NCBI GenBank assembly: GCA_030656145.1
Contig: JAUSOF010000008.1
Location: forward strand, 1 to 52,564
From: Pseudomonas sp.
Lineage (GTDB): Bacteria > Pseudomonadota > Gammaproteobacteria > Pseudomonadales > Pseudomonadaceae
Direction: 5' to 3'
Length of the DNA stretch: 52,564 nt
Both the position numbers and the translations under genes were made by a program. Within the stretch, counting starts at the first letter, position 1; each line of letters opens with the position of its first letter. The notes beneath the pieces are model-generated. The model did not search any database. It saw only the letters and a list, made by a program, of their open reading frames with translations, and was not told the DNA's origin. This document shows positions 17,312 to 25,553 of the stretch, one piece after another.

Positions 17312-19963
17312 ATGATTCTGAAATTTATCGAAAGCGCGGCTCTGCTGATCGCGTTGTGCTGGTTGCATGCCCTGAATATGCGCTACATCCAGCAGCAACT
17401 GTTGCGGCAACTGGTGGCCGGTGGTCTGTTCGGGGCTACCTGCGTGATTGGCATGCTGGCTCCACTAACGCTCAGCGAGGGCTTGATCTTCGATGCGCGC
17501 AGCGTGGTGCTGGGCATGGCTGGGTTGTTCGGCGGCCCGCTGGTGGCAGCCATAGCCGGGCTGATCGCCGGCGCCTATCGGCTTTGGCTGGGCGGTGTCG
17601 GGACGCTTCCGGGGTTGTTCAATGTTGTCGTTCCGCTACTGATGGGCCTGGCCTATCGGGAGGCCTGCAAGCGCAAGTGGCTGTGTATCGGCGCCTGGCA
17701 GTTGCTGCTGTTTGGCGCCTTGGTGCATCTGCTTCAGGTGGTGAGTCTAAGCCTGCTGCCCGCCAGGGATTTCAGTCAGGCGTTGCAGCAGGTGGCCATC
17801 CCAATTTTCCTGGTGTTGACGCCGGCCACCCTGCTGTTGGGGTTGCTGCTGCAGGACATTTACCTGCAGGCCCGGGATCGCCAGGCCCTGCGCGAGAGCG
17901 AAGCGCGCCGGCGAGCGATCAATGAGGCAAGCCCGGATTTGACCATGGTGCTGGACGAGGAGGGGCGCTACCTGGAGGTGATGGCTCCCGATCCGCAGCT
18001 GCTGCATGGTGGCGGCAAGGATTTGTTGGGCAAGTGCCTGGGCGAGGTGCTGCCTGTGGGGCAGTCGGAGCTGTTCATGGCGTTTATTGCCCGCACCCTG
18101 GCCAGCGACAGCCCGCAAACCCTGGAATACGGGATGCAGACGCCTTCCGGCCACCGGCTGTTCGAGGGGCGCGCCAAACGTCTGGATACCCCGCTGCAGG
18201 GCAAGCGGGCGGTGGTGTTTATCGCCCGTGATATTACCGAAAGGGTCAATTTCGAACTCGATCGGCGGATTGCCGCAATTGCCTTCGAGTCCCAGCAGGG
18301 CATGCTGATTACCGATGCCAGCACGCGGATCCTCAAGGTTAATAGGGCCTTCAGCCAGATCACTGGCTACAGCGCCGCCGAAGTCATCGGTCAATCGACC
18401 CAGATGCTCGGTTCCGGGCGCCAGGGGCCGGAGTTCTATCAGGCCATGTGGCAAACCCTGATCGAGACCGGCATCTGGGAGGGGGAAATCTGGAACCGGC
18501 GCAAGAACGGCGAAGTGTTTCCCGAGTGGCTGGCCATCAGCGCGGTGCGCGATGAGCGGGGCAGGGTCATCAATTATGTGGCTTCGTTGACCGATATCAG
18601 CGAGCGCAAGTCTGCCGAGGAAAAGATCAAGCACCTGGCGTTCTACGATGCCCTCACCGGCCTGCCCAATCGGCGCCTGCTACGTGACCGCCTGCAGCAG
18701 GCGCGCGCCTTGAGTCGGCGCAGTGGTGAGTATGCCGCGCTGGTATTTCTCGACCTCGACAACTTCAAGAATGTGAACGACTTGTATGGTCATCAGGTCG
18801 GTGACGAACTGCTGTGCCAGGTCGCCGAGCGCCTGCGCCATAGTTTGCGTGAACGCGATACCGTGGCCCGTCTGGGTGGCGACGAGTTCGTCGTCATGCT
18901 TGAAGGGCTGGACACCTGTGCCGAGGAGGCCGCCTCCCAGGTCGAACACCTGGGAGCCAAAGTGCTTGACGCCCTGCGCCAGCCCTATCAGGCAGGCGGT
19001 CATAGCCTGTTCAGCAGTGCCAGCTTGGGTGTGGTGCTGTTCTGTGACGAGCAGTATTCGGTGGATGAACTGATGCAGTGCGCCGACCTGTCGATGTATA
19101 CAGCCAAGGCCGCGGGCAAGAATGCCTTGAGTTTTTACGACCCGCAGATGCAGGAAGCGGTGAGCGCTCGCCTGCAACTGGAAGAGGATATGCGCCGGGG
19201 GTTGCAGGCCGGCGAGTTCCTTCTGTACCTGCAGGCCCAGGTGGATCAGGCGGGGCGCCTGACCGGTGCGGAGGCGCTGGTGCGCTGGCAGCATCCGCAG
19301 CGCGGCTTATTAGCGCCAGGGGCTTTTATCAGCATCGCCGAGCGCTGCGGGCTGATCGAGGCCTTGGACATGCAAGTGCTCGATGCCGCCTGCAAGGTGC
19401 TCGCGCGGTGGGCGCGAGAGCCGCACAGCGCCGGCTTGAGCCTGTCGGTAAACCTCAGTGCGCGTCTGCTGTATCAGGCAGGTTTTGTCGAGACGCTGAA
19501 ACAGACGCTGCGGCATAGCGGAGCCAGCCCCCAGCGCCTAAAGCTGGAGCTGACCGAATCATTGCTGCTGACGGACATGGATGAAGCCATCGTGCGCATG
19601 CAGAAGCTGAGAAACATCGGCATCCGCTTCTCCATCGATGACTTTGGCACGGGTTATTCGTCCATGGCCTATCTGCAGCAGCTGCCGCTGGATCAACTGA
19701 AGATCGATCAATCCTTCACGCGTCAGTTGCCGGACAATACCGGCAGCCTGGCCATCGTGCGCGCCACTATCGCCTTGGCGCAAAGTCTCAATCTGGAAGT
19801 AATTGCCGAAGGTGTTGAGGCGCTGGAGCAGCGCGACAGCCTGCTGAGTAATGGTTGTTCGCACTTTCAGGGTTACTATTTTGGCCGTCCCATGGCGGTG
19901 GCGAGTTTTGAAGCCTCTACCTTGTTTCACCTGAGGGCTGATGCACCAGCGTCCGATAGTTGA
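17312..19963 (+). CDS. LytS-type 5TM sensor fused to PAS-PAS-GGDEF-EAL
   Basis: The 883-residue inner-membrane protein starts with a hydrophobic 5TM region like that of LytS sensors (residues 1 to about 190, with GLIFDARSVVLGMAGLFGGP). Two PAS domains follow (about 205-430). The diguanylate cyclase domain keeps GGDEF at 522-526 and an inhibitory RERD site just before it. The EAL domain keeps E654, LELTESLL, IDDFGTGYSS, LKIDQSF and the late AEGVEAL. Both catalytic centres look intact, so it may make or degrade c-di-GMP. The start at 17312 is preferred because the in-frame extension would put a polar stretch before the first helix. Confidence 0.9.
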   Translation: MILKFIESAALLIALCWLHALNMRYIQQQLLRQLVAGGLFGATCVIGMLAPLTLSEGLIFDARSVVLGMAGLFGGPLVAAIAGLIAGAYRLWLGGVGTLPGLFNVVVPLLMGLAYREACKRKWLCIGAWQLLLFGALVHLLQVVSLSLLPARDFSQALQQVAIPIFLVLTPATLLLGLLLQDIYLQARDRQALRESEARRRAINEASPDLTMVLDEEGRYLEVMAPDPQLLHGGGKDLLGKCLGEVLPVGQSELFMAFIARTLASDSPQTLEYGMQTPSGHRLFEGRAKRLDTPLQGKRAVVFIARDITERVNFELDRRIAAIAFESQQGMLITDASTRILKVNRAFSQITGYSAAEVIGQSTQMLGSGRQGPEFYQAMWQTLIETGIWEGEIWNRRKNGEVFPEWLAISAVRDERGRVINYVASLTDISERKSAEEKIKHLAFYDALTGLPNRRLLRDRLQQARALSRRSGEYAALVFLDLDNFKNVNDLYGHQVGDELLCQVAERLRHSLRERDTVARLGGDEFVVMLEGLDTCAEEAASQVEHLGAKVLDALRQPYQAGGHSLFSSASLGVVLFCDEQYSVDELMQCADLSMYTAKAAGKNALSFYDPQMQEAVSARLQLEEDMRRGLQAGEFLLYLQAQVDQAGRLTGAEALVRWQHPQRGLLAPGAFISIAERCGLIEALDMQVLDAACKVLARWAREPHSAGLSLSVNLSARLLYQAGFVETLKQTLRHSGASPQRLKLELTESLLLTDMDEAIVRMQKLRNIGIRFSIDDFGTGYSSMAYLQQLPLDQLKIDQSFTRQLPDNTGSLAIVRATIALAQSLNLEVIAEGVEALEQRDSLLSNGCSHFQGYYFGRPMAVASFEASTLFHLRADAPASDS

Positions 19964-20203
19964 ATGGCAGTGTGCCGCTCGCGTTCGCCGTGGCTTTGTT
20001 ACCATGCGTGACGAGTTTTTTCATTATCAAGCTGCAAGCCGAACCTCTCCCGGCCTCAGCGGCGGTCCTGCCTGGCCGGACGCCCTGGGTTACTTGGCTG
20101 AAGCAAGCAAACGGTCCTGTAAACCCGGCGCTTAGTGTGTTCGGGTTTACCAGCGTCATGAGTGGGCGTGACTTTCTCGGTATTTCAATGAGCAACCGTA
20201 TTC

Positions 20204-21160
20204 ATGGATGTGGATAGCACTGGCGGGCCGCAACCGTTCGATGTGGTGATTACCTGGGTTAATGGCGCTGATCCACTGTGGCGTGCAATCAGGGCATTGC
20301 ATCAGGGCGAAGTGAACCAGCAGCAGACTTTGTCGACCAGTAACGTGGAGGGGCGCTTTCGCGATAACGGCGAGTTACGCTACCTGTTGTATTCCCTACG
20401 CGCCTTCTGCACCGGTTTTCGGCGGATCTTTTTGGTGACTGCCGGGCAGCGGCCACACTTTGTTGACGAGTTCCCTGAAGTCGAACTGGTCGATCACCGC
20501 GACTTTATTGCGGCCGAGTACCTGCCGACGTTTTCTTCGCGGGCGATTGAAGCGTCCCTGCACCTGATTCCAGGTATCGCCGAGCATTTCGTTACCTTCA
20601 ATGATGATGTGTTTCTGATGCGCCCCGCCGATTTTGCGGATTTCTTCGGCGCCCTGGGGTGTGTGGTGTACCTGACTGACGAGGCATTGCCCGCCAGCGG
20701 TGATGCGCAGACCTTGTCAGGGCACAACGATGCGCTGAATGCCCGGCGCTGGATGCTCGAGCATTACGGTCGCTCATCCGTCAATCGCATCATGGAACAT
20801 GCCCCCAGGGGCGTGCGCAAGAGCTGGATGGATAAGCTGGAGCGGCGTCATCCGCAGATGTTTGCCGAGGTGCGCGAGGAAAAATTCAGGCGCAGCAGTG
20901 GCCAGAGTATTCTCGCCAATTTGTATGGCGACTGGTGCCTGAGCCAAGGGCGCGGCGAGGTGCGCAGCAATCAATGCGCCTACCTGTTTACCGATGCGCT
21001 GGAGCAGTCGCCAGCGCAGGTCGCCGAGTTTATTGCGGCGGACGTACTGGGTCGCAAGCTCAGCCTGTGCATCAATGACCAGGGCGATGACCGCGAGCTC
21101 AAGCGCGTACCGCAGGCGCTGCGCATGATCATGGAAAACCTCTTTACCAAGGTTGCCTGA
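20204..21160 (+). CDS. Stealth-family sugar-phosphate transferase
   Basis: The 318-residue protein carries Stealth conserved regions. CR1 reads DVVITWVNGADPLWRA, CR2 reads RFRDNGELRYLLYSLRAF followed by the FNDDVFL acidic segment, and histidine/arginine-rich CR3/CR4-like parts follow. Known members (capsule polymerases such as SacB and CpsY, and GlcNAc-1-phosphotransferase) move hexose-1-phosphate from a nucleotide sugar to an acceptor. No capsule genes lie nearby. The ATG at 20204 has only a weak ribosome site; another ATG 16 bases upstream is out of frame and hits a stop. Its 3' end faces the next gene with 9 bases between stops. Confidence 0.85.
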   Translation: MDVDSTGGPQPFDVVITWVNGADPLWRAIRALHQGEVNQQQTLSTSNVEGRFRDNGELRYLLYSLRAFCTGFRRIFLVTAGQRPHFVDEFPEVELVDHRDFIAAEYLPTFSSRAIEASLHLIPGIAEHFVTFNDDVFLMRPADFADFFGALGCVVYLTDEALPASGDAQTLSGHNDALNARRWMLEHYGRSSVNRIMEHAPRGVRKSWMDKLERRHPQMFAEVREEKFRRSSGQSILANLYGDWCLSQGRGEVRSNQCAYLFTDALEQSPAQVAEFIAADVLGRKLSLCINDQGDDRELKRVPQALRMIMENLFTKVA

Positions 21161-21169
21161 GGCGCCGGT

Positions 21170-23761
21170 TCAGCGGTTGCTGGCGTCGGGCCATTGTTCG
21201 AGCCTCAGCGCGGGTGCCGGTCTGCCGAACAGATACCCCTGAAACCGCGTACAACCCAGGAGCAGCAAGGCGTCGCGTTGGGCCGGGGTTTCCACACCTT
21301 CGGCAATCACGTCCAGGTTCAGGCTGTCGCCCAATGCAACTATGGTGCGCACGATGGCGGCATCGTTGGGGTCGCTGAGCAGGTCGCGGACGAAACAGCG
21401 GTCGATCTTCAGCTGGTTAAGTGGCAAGCGCTTGAGGTGACTGAGCGACGAGTAGCCGGTGCCAAAGTCGTCCAGCGCGAAGCGCACGCCGCGGGCCTTG
21501 AGCTGGCCCATCTTGACGATCATGGCCTCGACGTCCTGTACCAGGTGACTTTCGGTCAGCTCCAGTTCCAGGCGCTGAGGGTTGGCGCCGGTTTCATCGA
21601 GCACGGCAAGTACCTCGGCGACGAAGTCGCGGTGGTGAAATTGCTTGGCGCTGACGTTGACCGCCATGATCAGGTGCGCCCGCGCGGCATCTGCAGCCCA
21701 GGTCACCAGTTGCTGGCAGGCGCGGTGCAAGATCCAGCGGCCGAGCGGCAGAATCAGGCCGGTACTTTCCGACAGCGGGATAAATTCCCCCGGCGCTACC
21801 AGGCCACGACTGGGGTGTTGCCAGCGCACCAGGGCTTCAGCGCCGAACAGTTGGCCCTGCGCGTTGACCTGTGGTTGGTAGTGCAGCACGAAGTGCTGTG
21901 CGCTCAGACTCTGGCGCAGGTCGTTTTCCAGGGTGGCGCGGGCGCTGACCTCAGCCTGCATCTCAGGGTTGAAAAATCTCAGGGTGTTGCGTCCGGCGGC
22001 CTTGGCCTTGTACATGGCCAGGTCGGCCCGCTTGAGCAGTTCGTCCACCGTGCCCTGGGACTCAGAGAACAGGGCGATGCCGATGCTGGCGGTGCTGCTG
22101 TAGCTGCGCCCGAGCAGGCTATAGGGCTCGGCGAGGGTCTGCAGCAGCTTGGCTGCTACTTTGTCGATTTGTGCGATGGCCTCGGAGTGCTGCGTGTGCA
22201 GCCCTTCGAGCATGAGTACGAACTCGTCGCCGCCGAGGCGGGCCAAGGTGTCTTCCTCGCGCACATGGCTGCTCAGGCGCTGGGCCACCTGCTGCAGCAA
22301 CTGGTCGCCCATGTCGTGGCCCTGGGTGTCGTTGAGATCCTTGAAGTTGTCCAGGTCGATGAACAATAACGCGCCATCCAAATGGCCGCGCACGCTTTGG
22401 GCCAGGGCATGTTGCAGGCGATCGAGCAGCAGGCGGCGGTTGGGCAAGCCGGTGAGCAGGTCGTAGAAGGCCAGGCGGTGGATCTGTTCGAGGTTCTTCT
22501 TGTGCTCGCTGATATCGGTGGATATGCCGCACAGGGCATAGATGCTGCCGTCAGGGCGGCGCAGCGGCAGTTTCACCGAGAGGTAGGTTTGCTCGCGGGC
22601 GCCGTCCTTGCTGCGGTTGATTTCCTCGGTATCCACTCGTTCGCCGAGCAGCAGCACACGACGATCGTTCTCATGCAGGTTGGCCGCGGTAGTCACGTCG
22701 AAGAAACGATCATCGGTCTGACCGACCACCTGCGCCAGCGGCAGGCCGAACAGCTCGCAGACCTTGCGGTTGGCGTACTGGTAACGGAGCTCGGGATCCT
22801 TGATGTAGATGTAGGCTTCGACGCTGTCGAGAATGGTATTCAGGCGCTGCTCGGTGGCGGTCAGGTGGCGAGTCTTTTCGGCGACTTGGCGGCGCAGCAG
22901 CAGGGCGCCACCGAGCGCCGCCATCAGCAGGCCAGCGAGGATGGCCAGGCCCCACCAGGCAGTCGCCGGTATCCGCCATTGGGGTTGCTGGCCGCCCCAG
23001 CGCTGCAGGGTCTGGTAGTAATACGAGGAGGGCGTACTTTTCCACGCCAGCAAATGGCGGTCGATGCTGCTCAGCAGGTCACTGTTGGAACCCTTGCGGG
23101 TGGCATAGAACAGCTGCGCAGGCTGGAACATGATCGGCGTGCTGCGGAGCTGGTAGTGCGGTGCGTGGAAGTCGCCATATTGTTGATTGGCCACTACTGC
23201 CTCGGCCTGCTTGCTGGCCACCAGCTCCAAGCCCTCGGCCAGGCTGTGCACGGGAATCAGTCGTGCTTGCAGGCCAAAGTTGTCGAGCAATGTTTGCAGA
23301 TAGTTCTGTTGGATGGAGCCGGCCAGCACGGCGATCCGTCGATCCTTGAGGTCGAGAATCGACTCAAGGCTGGTCTCCTCGCGGCTATACAGCTGCGACC
23401 AGCTATACAGCGAGGGCTGCTGGTGGAAGTCCAGTTGCTGCGCGCGCGCTTCACTGAAGGCGACATCTGGCAACAGGTCGATCGTGCCGTTTTTCGCCAG
23501 CTCCAGGCAGGCCTGCCAATCGCAGGCTACCGGGGTGAGTTGCCAGTTTTCCTGGCGGGCGATTTCAGCCAGTAATTCGCCGAGGATGCCGGAGATTTGC
23601 CCGTTCTGATCCAGCATGATCTTCGGTGCATTGGCGTAGACGCCAACCCGCACTTCGCGCTGCTGCGCCCAGGTCGGCGAGGCGCAGACCATGCATAGTG
23701 CCAGCAAGCCGGTCAGGCAGGCGTGGCGGAGGGTAGCGGTACGTGTCGAGGGTGGCTTCAT
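21170..23761 (-). CDS. periplasmic SBP3 domain-PAS-GGDEF-EAL protein
   Basis: The 863-residue protein has a signal peptide (to about residue 32), a family 3 solute-binding domain facing the periplasm (about 35-255, VRVGVYANAPKI), one transmembrane helix (about 272-294), a PAS domain, a GGDEF domain and an EAL domain. GGDEF is at 510-514 with an upstream inhibitory REED. The EAL glutamate is E642, and LELTESHL, LDDFGTGYSS and LKIDRCF are intact. It probably senses an amino acid or similar small ligand and adjusts c-di-GMP. It converges with the Stealth gene. Confidence 0.93.
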   Translation of the reverse strand: MKPPSTRTATLRHACLTGLLALCMVCASPTWAQQREVRVGVYANAPKIMLDQNGQISGILGELLAEIARQENWQLTPVACDWQACLELAKNGTIDLLPDVAFSEARAQQLDFHQQPSLYSWSQLYSREETSLESILDLKDRRIAVLAGSIQQNYLQTLLDNFGLQARLIPVHSLAEGLELVASKQAEAVVANQQYGDFHAPHYQLRSTPIMFQPAQLFYATRKGSNSDLLSSIDRHLLAWKSTPSSYYYQTLQRWGGQQPQWRIPATAWWGLAILAGLLMAALGGALLLRRQVAEKTRHLTATEQRLNTILDSVEAYIYIKDPELRYQYANRKVCELFGLPLAQVVGQTDDRFFDVTTAANLHENDRRVLLLGERVDTEEINRSKDGAREQTYLSVKLPLRRPDGSIYALCGISTDISEHKKNLEQIHRLAFYDLLTGLPNRRLLLDRLQHALAQSVRGHLDGALLFIDLDNFKDLNDTQGHDMGDQLLQQVAQRLSSHVREEDTLARLGGDEFVLMLEGLHTQHSEAIAQIDKVAAKLLQTLAEPYSLLGRSYSSTASIGIALFSESQGTVDELLKRADLAMYKAKAAGRNTLRFFNPEMQAEVSARATLENDLRQSLSAQHFVLHYQPQVNAQGQLFGAEALVRWQHPSRGLVAPGEFIPLSESTGLILPLGRWILHRACQQLVTWAADAARAHLIMAVNVSAKQFHHRDFVAEVLAVLDETGANPQRLELELTESHLVQDVEAMIVKMGQLKARGVRFALDDFGTGYSSLSHLKRLPLNQLKIDRCFVRDLLSDPNDAAIVRTIVALGDSLNLDVIAEGVETPAQRDALLLLGCTRFQGYLFGRPAPALRLEQWPDASNR

Positions 23762-23863
23762 GCGCTAACCAGCTTCAATCCAATGAATATATCCAGTTAC
23801 CATAAATAGCATACGGCCGGATCGTCTTGGAATAGGAGGTCTCGCGACGCCTGTGTAGCGGCT

Positions 23864-24475
23864 TCAATCAGCCCAGCCACGATAGACGAACGTCATGGGC
23901 TTGGGGCCTTGCAGGTAGCGGGTATGCAGCTGGCCGATGATGAAACCGCCACTCTCGATCAGTGCCGGGATATTCCGATTGAGGTGGCAGCCACCAGCGA
24001 GAGGCTTCCAGTAGGGTGTCAGGCGGTGCTGCCAGCGCACTACGGCTGCATCCGGGGCCAGGCCATGTTCGCAAAACAGCAGGCGGCCGCCGGGTTTCAG
24101 GACCCGACGCATCTCTCTCAGTGCGGCCACCGCATCCGGGATGGTGCACAGGGTGAAGGTGCAGACGACGCTGTCAAAGCTGGCGTCGTCGGCCTGGATC
24201 TGGCCCAGCTCCAGGGCGATCATCTGCACCGGTATGGCGCAGCGTGCCGCGCGGTCTCGGGCCAGTCGTTGCATCTCGGCGTCCGGGTCGACGCCGACAA
24301 TCGCGCTGACTTTTTCAGCATCGTAGAACGCCAGGTTGAGTCCACTGCCGATGCCGATCTCCAGCACCCGGCCCTCGGCCAGCGGGACGATCTGCGCGCG
24401 GGTCTGCATCACTTCGCCCAAACCGCAGGCGAAGTCGATCAGGTGCGGCAGAATATAGCGGTCATAGAGTTGCAT
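23864..24475 (-). CDS. class I SAM-dependent methyltransferase
   Basis: The 203-residue enzyme has motif I VLEIGIGSGLNL, the acidic GVDPDAEM loop and VVCTFTLCTIPD, followed by VLKPGGRLLFCEHG. The type resembles UbiE/phosphatidylethanolamine methyltransferase relatives; the substrate is not evident. MQLYDRYILPH is chosen as the start because a GCGGAG site lies about 10 bases upstream. It is third in a probable minus-strand operon after the SDR and the small protein, each gap being 19 bases. Confidence 0.9.
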   Translation of the reverse strand: MQLYDRYILPHLIDFACGLGEVMQTRAQIVPLAEGRVLEIGIGSGLNLAFYDAEKVSAIVGVDPDAEMQRLARDRAARCAIPVQMIALELGQIQADDASFDSVVCTFTLCTIPDAVAALREMRRVLKPGGRLLFCEHGLAPDAAVVRWQHRLTPYWKPLAGGCHLNRNIPALIESGGFIIGQLHTRYLQGPKPMTFVYRGWAD

Positions 24476-24494
24476 GGCGCACTCCGCAGGGGAG

Positions 24495-24842
24495 TCAGTC
24501 GTTGCTGGCGTCGTCGCTGTCGAGATTGTCGCCACTGATCGCCGCGAAGCATTTGATCCGGTGCTCTGTCTCGCCGTCGTTCAGGCGCCAGCTGTCCGTG
24601 TCGGCGTCGAAGCGTGCCGCGTTGACCGTGGCCAGGGAGAACTGCCAGTGGCGCCGAGCGCTGCCGTCGACGCAGTCGATGTTCAGTAGTGGCTGGTCCT
24701 GGCTGTCGGCACTGGCCGAGCCGGCGCTGACTTGGGCCAGCAATTCCTTGTCCAGGCTGAATTGCCAGGCGTAGAGGTCGTTGATTTCGAGCATGTCGGC
24801 GGCTTCTAGGGCTTCGATCAGGCTGCTGTGGGCTGTGCTCAT
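24495..24842 (-). CDS. small acidic protein, possibly DUF5629
   Basis: The 115-residue acidic soluble protein has no signal peptide or recognised catalytic motif. It reads SLIEALEAADMLEINDLYAWQFSL, then a basic ARRHWQFSL segment and an acidic tail DNLDSDDASND. I recall a Pseudomonas-restricted small family (DUF5629) of this kind, but I cannot verify membership. Close spacing (19 bases either side) to the SDR and methyltransferase suggests shared expression. Function unknown. Confidence 0.7.
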   Translation of the reverse strand: MSTAHSSLIEALEAADMLEINDLYAWQFSLDKELLAQVSAGSASADSQDQPLLNIDCVDGSARRHWQFSLATVNAARFDADTDSWRLNDGETEHRIKCFAAISGDNLDSDDASND

Positions 24843-24861
24843 AGGTTTGCTCGGTAGGGGG

Positions 24862-25503
24862 TTAGCGGCCTAGACGGCGCAGGTGGTCGGATTCGATGAC
24901 GCGTACGCCGCGGCCTTCTTCCAGGGCCAGTCGCCACAGGGCGCGGGCCAGGACGGTGGCTTCGATACCGTGGTATTTGCCGGGCAGCCAGCGCGCCAGC
25001 GGCGCAGCCAGGCGCTCGCCGAGGCGAAATTCGTGGCGTGGGCCAAGCAACAGGGAGGGCCGTGCCAGGGTTAGCTGCGGCCAGTCCTGGGCTTGCAGCG
25101 CCTGCTCCATTTCGCCTTTGACCCGGTTATAGAATACCGATGACCTGGCGTCGGCACCCAGGGCGCTCACCACTAGCAGGTGGCGCGCACCGAGGGCGCG
25201 GGCTTGTTGGGCAAACGCCACGACCAGGTCATGATCGACGGCGCGAAAGGCTTCCTGCGAGCCGGCTTGCTTGATTGTGCTGCCCAGGCAGCAGAAAGCC
25301 GTGTCGACGGGGCCGGTGAGTTGCGGCAACAGATCATGCAGTTCACCCACCGGGTTTTCCAGGTGTGGGTGCTCGGCCAATGGCCGGCGGCTCGGCGCCA
25401 GCACGCGCGCGACTGTAGGTTCGCTGAGTAGACGGTCCAGCAGGTGTTCGCCGGTCAGGCCGGTGGCACCCGCGAGGAGGATGTGCTGGGGCGTCAAGTA
25501 CAT
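24862..25503 (-). CDS. atypical short-chain dehydrogenase (TIP30/HTATIP2-like)
   Basis: The 213-residue protein begins with a Rossmann motif [19 protein letters not shown], has [13 protein letters not shown] at the next strand, the catalytic-like YNRVK (YxxxK), and [11 protein letters not shown] after it. This is the pattern of the atypical SDR5 group, which includes human TIP30 and bacterial YbjT relatives. Such proteins bind NADPH; many act as redox sensors or assembly factors rather than defined enzymes. It may be transcribed with the MORN-caspase gene 50 bases upstream. Confidence 0.85.
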   Translation of the reverse strand: MYLTPQHILLAGATGLTGEHLLDRLLSEPTVARVLAPSRRPLAEHPHLENPVGELHDLLPQLTGPVDTAFCCLGSTIKQAGSQEAFRAVDHDLVVAFAQQARALGARHLLVVSALGADARSSVFYNRVKGEMEQALQAQDWPQLTLARPSLLLGPRHEFRLGERLAAPLARWLPGKYHGIEATVLARALWRLALEEGRGVRVIESDHLRRLGR

Positions 25504-25553
25504 GGTTGTGTGGTCTCCGCTGATATCAATCAGCTTAACAGGCCGTTGAAAAA

